Source of the DNA: Sclerodactyla briareus
Taxonomy: Eukaryota; Echinodermata; Holothuroidea; Dendrochirotida; Sclerodactylidae
Length of the DNA: 64,000 nt
Assembly (NCBI GenBank): GCA_026419785.1
Contig: JAODTK010005320.1
Coordinates: 124,001-188,000 of the forward strand
Direction of reading: 5' to 3'
Position 1 is the stretch's first letter, and every line of letters begins with the position of its first letter. The notes beneath the pieces are model-generated. The model saw only the letters and a program-made list of their open reading frames with translations, was not told the origin of the DNA and made no database searches. Both the position numbers and the translations under genes were made by a program. This document shows positions 36,301 to 45,300 of this stretch, piece after piece.

Positions 36301-39300
36301 AAGCACAACCAGTGCTAATTGCATTCCTGAAAACATCTTACGCCAGTTCTACAAGCAAGTATCGAAAGACCCTGGCCTATGTTTAGGTCTCATGACACAG
36401 TGCCTTGAATAAACAGTCGTTTGATGGGGATTTTCCATAAGAATTCTATTTTAATAGATAACAATCAACCATACACTACAAACCTTATTATTCCAGCTTT
36501 GCGATTCCAAAATGACAGAACTGTATGAGAAATAGGAATTCAAGTCATGCATGAGAAATATTAATTCAAGTCGTGCTATGGGGAGTAACTTTCCCAAAAC
36601 TTGATTGGGATAGCATCATGGGATCCCACATATCGTTACCCATTTTAACATGCCTTGACCTCACAAACTTGGTGGCACCACAAAATTGTGAAATGATTCA
36701 AGTCAAAGAAGGTTGGGAACCTTTGATTTTAATAACTTGAGCTAACTTATTGAAACTGACTGAAGCCATCACATTGCTTCAAAGGAGGGCCAGTCGCTTT
36801 ACCAGTAGAGCAACCCAGTCGTAAAACTCAAAAATCACCACAATATTCCTTTTGACCCAGCATTGCATAATTCTTGGAAAAAAAATCTGGGACGTATGAA
36901 AACTAAGGCTGTTTCTGTAACAAAGTTATCCAGCCTTGTTTTGTAAAGTATCCAGTGTGGATGAAACTCTGTAGTAAACTTCTCTATCTCACAGGCGATA
37001 CTTATCGATACATTTTCATCAGTTTTGCTCTTCTTGATTTGAATATTTAGAATCCGGCTGTTTAACATAAATTTGTTTTCTTTGTTTTGTAGCGTGATGA
37101 TGAGAATAATGATGCAATAACCGCTACATATACACTAACTCCTTCCTTCTCCTCTTTAGATGGCATGTGATAAAACTGGCAAAAAAAAAAACTGGCTGCA
37201 TCACTCACTACATACTGGGCATGATACCAGTCGGACCTCTCATACCAAGTACGGCCAATTGTATCAAGCTATTCACTTTTCCACCGGTTGTGCACTTGCA
37301 CATGCTCACCACTAACAGCTCATAGGGAACCACAGATTCCCCCCATAGCTCTATCATCGTGGCCTTTTTTCAAACTGTCGCCACTCCTTCAGAACGCCAA
37401 CCAATCCATCCACTTTTCTCCAGTATTGTTTTTGTTGATAACGATGGGGGGAAATATGTTGAATTCGTGGGCTGGTCAGAATGTGTGGTTTCCACATTAA
37501 GTCATGGGGTGGGTTTCTTAAAAATTGTCTTAGCACACTGCCTTTCAATGTTTTACAGCCATTGTACCCTATATGACCCTTTGACACAATACCCATTTCA
37601 CTTCATTACTGTAACCATGAAACAGTGGATATTACATTATATTACATAATTATCACAATATAAAATGCACATTATTATTAAACCATAACCAAATTAAAGA
37701 TTTCTCACGTTTGAAATAAGTCCATTCATGGAATGCCCCGGGATGAAAGAGGACCTCGTTCTGTGGTAGCGCTGGGGTAAGATCTTATCAATCCCGGAGA
37801 GCTGCAAGGACAAGGAAGATAAAATTGAACTAGGTATAAGCAGGCTTGTGAATCTGTGAACTATGAATAATACTCACTACCTTTTGACCTATGCACCTCC
37901 TCAACGACGAGAGAGGCTGAATCGTCCGAATCATCCTAATCCAAAATGGTGGGAAACACGCCAATAAATGCGATGACATAATCCTGACATAGTGGGAGAA
38001 GACCAGTGTGTTTGTAGAACTGTTTAGGCGTTGTGGTGGATACAGAAAATTTGTGATACTTTTGTTGCACAATACTCGAGATGCCAGACAATAGGTCCGA
38101 CAAAAAGGAGAGGGCGATGGGGTGGCCAACTCGGTACTGTGTGAAGTTGCCAGATACTCATACCATACTGGCGCAGTGCATTGGTCAATGAGTTCCCAAT
38201 GAGATAAATTAGAGTGAACGACAGGACCAACCACTTCAGTCGCAGTTTATGATGATAGCAGGCAAATTGTAGGCCTATTCCACCCTAATAGAGACCACAC
38301 AGTGAGGGAGTTGGTAGTGTAATGAGAGCTTGTATGTACAAACTACACACCACCTACACACCACAAGGATTGCTAAGTCTCTTTATGAACTCGTTCAGGC
38401 GAGACAAAAACCAGAAGGCTGATTGGTACCTGTGTTGGAAGCCTTTCAATTTAGTGTAGTGGATGCTCCAGTAGTTTGAAACCACATAGGTCATGAACTC
38501 TTTCGTAGTCTTCTATGTTGAAGGAAATAACTGCTTTAAGAGAATACCGGATTTAAGTAGAACTCACTGTAAACTCTGGCATTCTTCCCTTCTCCGTTCA
38601 CAAAGAGTTCATGACATCTAGTCCAGGCCCAGGTCTCAATATGTGCATGGAGTCAAGGTTAAACTCATAGTTGAATTGAACTAGGAAACAATCCATAAAA
38701 GATAGATATATACCGTATTCAATAATGAGTGAGCTCAATCGTTAATCATCTTGGTACCTGACCTTTACTGACATTGAACACCGTTTCATGTGCGTGACCA
38801 TGTCCAATGATTTTTATTCAAATCCAGAAGCAATGTTGGAGATTTGCAGAATGATATATAGTATATATTAACATTGGGTTCATCCGTGTTTGACCAGAAT
38901 AGTATGGATAGACAAAGTATGGCCGCGCCCTCAAACGACCAAGGTCATCTTGCACTCGATGAAAAAAAAATGGAAATATGTAGGTAAATAGAGCAGAGTC
39001 CAGGAGTCCTTCCTTGTTTTCAGTGGTGAAGGAATGCCAAAAAACCTGAAAACCAACTGTACTCAGCTATTAAAACAGATCGGAGTTGGAATCAGTCAGG
39101 TAATCAGGTGTCCAAGCTAGTGCTTTGGCTTAGATAGTGAAGAGCTTTGTACTAGGGTTTGGCAGAGTGTTCCACCCTGGGGTGTCTCACCCCCCAACCA
39201 GGGTCAAACATGGTTGATCAACCCAGAATAAACGAAGTCATGACACCTACGTCAAATTGAATGAAAGCGGTTTTTCAGATATGTTGATGACTGGTGATTC

Positions 39301-42300
39301 TTTGGTTGGTTATATTAGAGGTGGTATTTGAGGTTGTCTGACATTATGAGCTTCACAACTCAATCTACTCCCCCAACAAACACCACTTACTCGCTCATCA
39401 CCAACTAATTTCCTCCCACTCACACTACAGGAAACCCCTAGCCCACCAATCCTCCAATATTAATAACTGGGCACTACAGAGCAACGACAGAGTAAGGTGA
39501 AGACTTGTAAATGTCACCAAAAAGGCTTATTTCCAGGTCTGGTCTGGCTGTTGAACAACGTTGGCTTTGTCCAGAGTATATAGGTACCTGCCGAGAAAGA
39601 ATAATAGGATAAAAACTGCAAATGCCCTGGCTAAGTGATTTCTTGCTTTGGATTACCTCATACTTTGTTTTCTACTGTACTACCACTAGCAAGCATACAA
39701 CCACCGCCGTCATTGCTCTGCTGTATTCTTACTAGGCATACTTTCCATGTAAATATGCCCACCATAATTTCTGTCCCGTAAAAACAGTAGTGTGTGTTAA
39801 GGTATTTAAGTGGCTAACAAGCAGGTATAACACACACACACTTACCCTCACATTCGACACACCTACATTACTGCATAAATACAGAATTCACTCTGGCAAG
39901 GAAGTCACCAAAAAGAAGTAGGCCCGAGAGTATCAGGGTGGAGTCTAGTTCTCGAATTGCCCGTCTCCACACGTACGTATGACGGGCTCTAGCTCGAATA
40001 TTGAGTCCGCGTTTGGGCCCTCAAGTCACAGGGTCTAGACTTGACACTAAAAACCAAGTGTCCCATTACACAGTCAAAGGATTGATATATCATTCACATC
40101 ATAAGGTTGGGTAAGTATTTATTTATGAATACTGCCAGGACTAATCCCTACTGTACTGAGGTCCTTTACACCTTGAGCCAACAACGAACTAAGCTATAAA
40201 CCGTACAAGATTTTTGAGGATGTAGAAACTGGGGTTACCAAGCTCTAGTACCTTTTCACATTTTCGTGGTGACACTGAGTACCACTGTACGCGTGGCATT
40301 TCCAAGATTATGAAAATATGTTCATTGCCTGGCATCCACCAGTGATCGCCGTCCCTGTAAGGAGAGGTCAATGTGGGGGGGGGGGGGGTCTTCCTCCCCT
40401 TTGTCATTGTTCGAATAATGAAGTTACCCTCATATGCAATCGGGTGCGATTTATCAAATTTGGAGCAAACTGTTTACTCCGCGTACCGCCCATGAAAGTC
40501 CAACTACAAATGGTGGTAAGTGTCTCACAGGTTGGGAATTCCTGATGTAAAAATGTTACTTGATGACTCATCAGCAGTTAATATAGATAAACTGTGCTGG
40601 ACTTTCTCTGCCAACGTAATCACATTTTTGCTATCAAAATATTTGTTTTCGCAGTAAACTTACTGTGCAACCCATATAACTAGTGAGTGAAATATCAAAC
40701 TGGTAGTTGGGGTAACACTGGCTGCAGCTGTTTTCCAACTACTCAGCAATGTGGGTCAGTGGCCTGCGGAATCGTGTTCACAGCATGGCTCCGAGAGGTT
40801 CATCAACACTTGTATCACACACGCAAATGTGGTATTTTGTTGTGAATATGGTGCAGCACCCACTACTCTTCATTCCTCTACCCATTTGCTAACCTTGGCA
40901 CCATGCATTGCTGGCCCATAACCTATCCACTTAAAAGTACAACTGCTGGCTTGTATACAACAGAGGTGTAATAAATCGTGAGATGGAAAACTTTATCTAT
41001 AGGTCAACACCCCATTTCAATATGACGTTTCCTATTGTGAACTATTGGCCAGCCAAGTTGGGCCATTGAGCATGGAAATTGGGGAGAATCCCATTTTCAC
41101 ATAATGCATGACGTCACACATTTACAACACAGGCAAATTATGTTGTGTATTTCAATGTGTCATATTTTGACTAAGTCCACTTTTATCAGAAGTTCTGTTG
41201 TCTTTCTCTCACCAAAGTAACCTTCAACACCTACCAACCCACTACCGCAATCCCTCTTTCCCCTGACTAAAATCCTTTTCAAAGTGAAAATAATGTTTGA
41301 ATTCGATAGAAACGATCAATGTTTGCAGGGTTGTGCAAGTATACATCAATTTTATTGCAATGATTGATGCCTTTCGATCTTGCACAATACACATGCTTCA
41401 GCACTTACCACAACCTTCAAAGGATAATAACTCTAAGGTGAGGTCTATGAACGGTAAGTCTAAAGAGCTTTTTCTCGTTGACTGACGCATATCATTTTTC
41501 ATCCGCTATCATATTAGCCCCTCTTTAAATCATCCTGCAGTTTTGTCCTTTTAATCTAATAGCTCCAAGGTCGCCATAAACTCCCCTCTCTGTACATGTA
41601 AACAGTTTAATGACATGTAAATCATCATATCAACCTCCAGGCATTTAATCTAATAAATTAGAATACTCCGACCAACTGACTGGGATGCCTGCAAAAAATC
41701 ATGCCTTTTGAAACAGCATTTCTTGACTACATTTCACCCCATCCCATATTGATTGATTTCGTGCTGTCCTCACAATAAGCAACAGCAAAATGATCCTGAA
41801 AAGTTTCTCTAGAAATCAATCCACTACTAGGTATATAATTGGGCTCAGAGCCTAAATATACGGCAAATAGTGAACCAAGTAGATGGTACCTCGAAACATT
41901 GGATCTTTCATGATCCCCGCCACCTTAATGCCAGTCTTCTTATCCTGTCTTCAATCCCACATTTATGTAGGTTGCTTGCTGATTGGCTGTTTGCTCCCTG
42001 TATCTGTGACTTCCTCCTGTACTCTAGCAAATGCCATATCCTCCTCAAAACAGTCTTTCCACCTCCTCCTTGGTCGTCCTCTCGCCCTCTCCACACATTA
42101 ACGTTCATTAACTAAACAAATACCCATATAGGGAACACATATGTAGGACACTCACCAGCACGTCTCGCATTATATCCTGTTTCAGGGCATGAGGCTCACC
42201 ACCTATTGGAGAGTAAAAAAACAAATTAGACCCTTTCAGAATAATCATATTTGTTTTTCAACATCTGTCTACCAGGTTGACATAAGTCTGATGGGCACAA

Positions 42301-45300
42301 ATGAGACCCTTCTATAGCAAATCTTTCGCACCAGCCAACTTTTAAATATTCATACATACAGTACCAGTGAACCACAGTTATCATACCTCTCACCAGACGG
42401 CCAATATGACCACTTTAAATCTTTCCTTCTGGACACAGCAGCTAATCCTACCCAGCTGAAGCCCACTCCTCAACTAATCTGGAAGATGTCCATCCTGACG
42501 ATTCACATCGCAGACCCATGAGATCATACGAGAATCGATCCTCTAGTTTCAAACCGTCATCAACCTCGACAAGCCCAGTCTCGCTCCATGCCAAGGCGAC
42601 TCTCCTAACCCTGGTCTCAACGAACATCCCCTCAGCAGATAAAAGAAGCATTCTTTCTACCTGGCAGTAAGATCCTCAAAGCTCCCTAGGCGGCCACCCT
42701 GTCAAAAGTTTTAGCATTGGCGGCCCCCGCTTGCTGAGCAATTTCGCGGCGGGCCTTGGCGAAGCTGCCGCACGGCCGTGGTAATCAGACACAATAGAAT
42801 GCCTTAGCAACCACCGTGGACTGTGCGGACCGTTATATTCAATGTTTGACCAAAGGAGCAGGCAAGCAGCGGCCGGGGCCGCCGATTTCAATAGAACTAT
42901 CGATCGATATACACAATGACTGCATCCTGCATTCAATGCACACACACACACCAGCCATATATTACGATGTGGTGAAAAGTTAAGGTCTGCCTAACGGCGG
43001 GCAGAAAATCGCTCATAACTCGAAAACGGAAGGGATTTTTGATTTTTTTTGGCAGTATACAGATTTCATAAACCTAATTTAAGGATGCTCTCTCCATCTG
43101 TATCACTTCGAGAAAATCGGAGGACGTAGCCGCCCGGCTGATCCACGACCAATGGTACCAGTTCCGCGAGAAAGTATAGTATACTAGCCGGGCTACGACC
43201 GACGACCGATTTTCTCGAAAGTGGTACCAATGGAAAGAGCTCCTTAATTAGGTTTTATGAATTCAGTATGCTGCTGAAAAAATGAGAAATCCCTTCCGTT
43301 TTCGAGTTATGAGGGATTTTCTGTAGCGGTACACCATTTCTGCCAATGAAGTCCTAACGACAATCCCTCTCTTAGACTGGTAAAAGTCATGGTTTAGCCA
43401 ACGATGTTTAGGTGAATTCCAGACCCCCCTCCCCCCCCCCCCCCCCCCCCCCCCCTCCCCCTCCCTACTGGCAGGCTAATAGGCAGAATGAACATGGCAG
43501 AGTCACATGTTGCCAATAAAAAAGATAATGATTAATTTGATTACTTCCTCTTCCGTTCCAGTCCAACAAGTGAACCAGAAGTAATCATTTAATACGTACA
43601 ATTAAAGTGACCCTAGCAATAATGAACGAGTCCAATGAGATTGGGGCGGAGCTTATGATATATCATTATATATTTATTGATAGGAAAATTAACTGATTAA
43701 TTTTATTTATTCAAACCACTTCTAGTCTCTGAAGACCATGTTTTCCCAATCGATTCGAAATCATTTATTTCTCATTTAGTCCATGGATTCTATACATACC
43801 ATTACGTTGTTTAATTTCGATCATGATAATCATATGCTCGATCAATGATCGTTGCTACCGCCTCGACAGCACTGCGCATGCAGTCGAGGACGCTGTGTTT
43901 GGGGTTCACAGTGCTAAGGTCCCCCAGGCGGATTTTCTTGTCTGGAGCACGCAAGTGCTCCCCGATTAGAGGTAGAAACAGTATTTCCTCGATAGACAAA
44001 AGCTTCACGTATAAATTATTTCCACTATCGCAACTCCACTCGCCAATTACTAGATCTGGTTGACTAAATGTTGAGATTTTCATGACGCCTCGCGCGCCCG
44101 ATACCCCCCGCCAATCTTCTATATTAGGTCTATTTTCAGTTATATTTTTAAGTTGAAAATAATGGCCGAACCTATCCTAACATACTGTTGCACGAGGTTA
44201 CCTTAAGACTAGCCCATCAACGTTTCATAATGAAATTGTGGTCACAAAATATTCTTATTAACCTCAGAAGATTTTGTGGTGATTACATGCCATAATCGCT
44301 ATATACGTATGTAACTATAATGTGAGCGATGGATCATAAAATATATGTCAACAAACCCAAACCTGTACTTAGTTTCTTCTCCTTTTGCCAATCAATGTAT
44401 AGATTTTTAGAAGCCTCAGGGGCTGCGGCACTTTTCAATAGACTTCACTGATATGCACTGGTGCACGCTCACATGCACTATAGCGGGGTGTGAGCTCATT
44501 ACGAGGAGGCCGCTGCCGGTAGGCAGCGCTGCCTGGCTATTGTTTTGGTTTGGTCCATAGCACCGAACCAAGCCGCGGCGGCAGCGCGGCCTCCCTCAGC
44601 TCGCCCAGGCGGCCGCACGGCCGATATTTTGACATGGTGCCTAAATTTGTATCAAGCATGCCAGACGGCTCTGAGACGCTTGTATTTGGGGTTAGCGCTC
44701 ATCTGGCTTTGAGAGTACTGTCATGCATACATAACCAGAGACTGTTCGCTTCATGGGCAATGTGTCATATCTATTCCTTCCATTCCTCCTTTTTCCAGAC
44801 TGACCACGTGGACAAAATAATCTAGTGCATTCAAACTTATTCAAAAAGGTGTCTATGACGTCCAAGACCTCTTGTACACACTATCATAGTGTCATCCCCA
44901 TTTCTATCCATCCCACCACTGAACTTATTGGTTCATGCCGAAGCCAGATTACTAAAAAAGATTCAATAAACTGTTCCAACATTATAGCATCCTCCCTCAC
45001 TATAAACTCTTCTGGCTCAACCAGCAGGTGCCCAGATTTTTTCCAGGTTGTGAAGAACGGTTCTGGGAACAGACCACTTCAAAATCCATACTGACCCTAG
45101 TTTGTGATCTGTGAATTACAAATACTCTCCGCCTATATTGGACCCTTGCACCGGCCCATGCGTTATCGATCGAGCACATGGCAAACAGTATCCACCCCGG
45201 ATAACTAATTTTGCCATGTGGCTCGATAGCACATGGGGCAGGTGCAGGTCCTATATAGGTCAGATGTGTAAGTGAAATAGATTGTTTGGTGCCCTGTATA

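Noticed and set aside
37830..38234. 134-codon minus frame with an overlapping second frame
   Set aside because: No family resemblance; two frames open over the same bases suggest chance or an old repeat.
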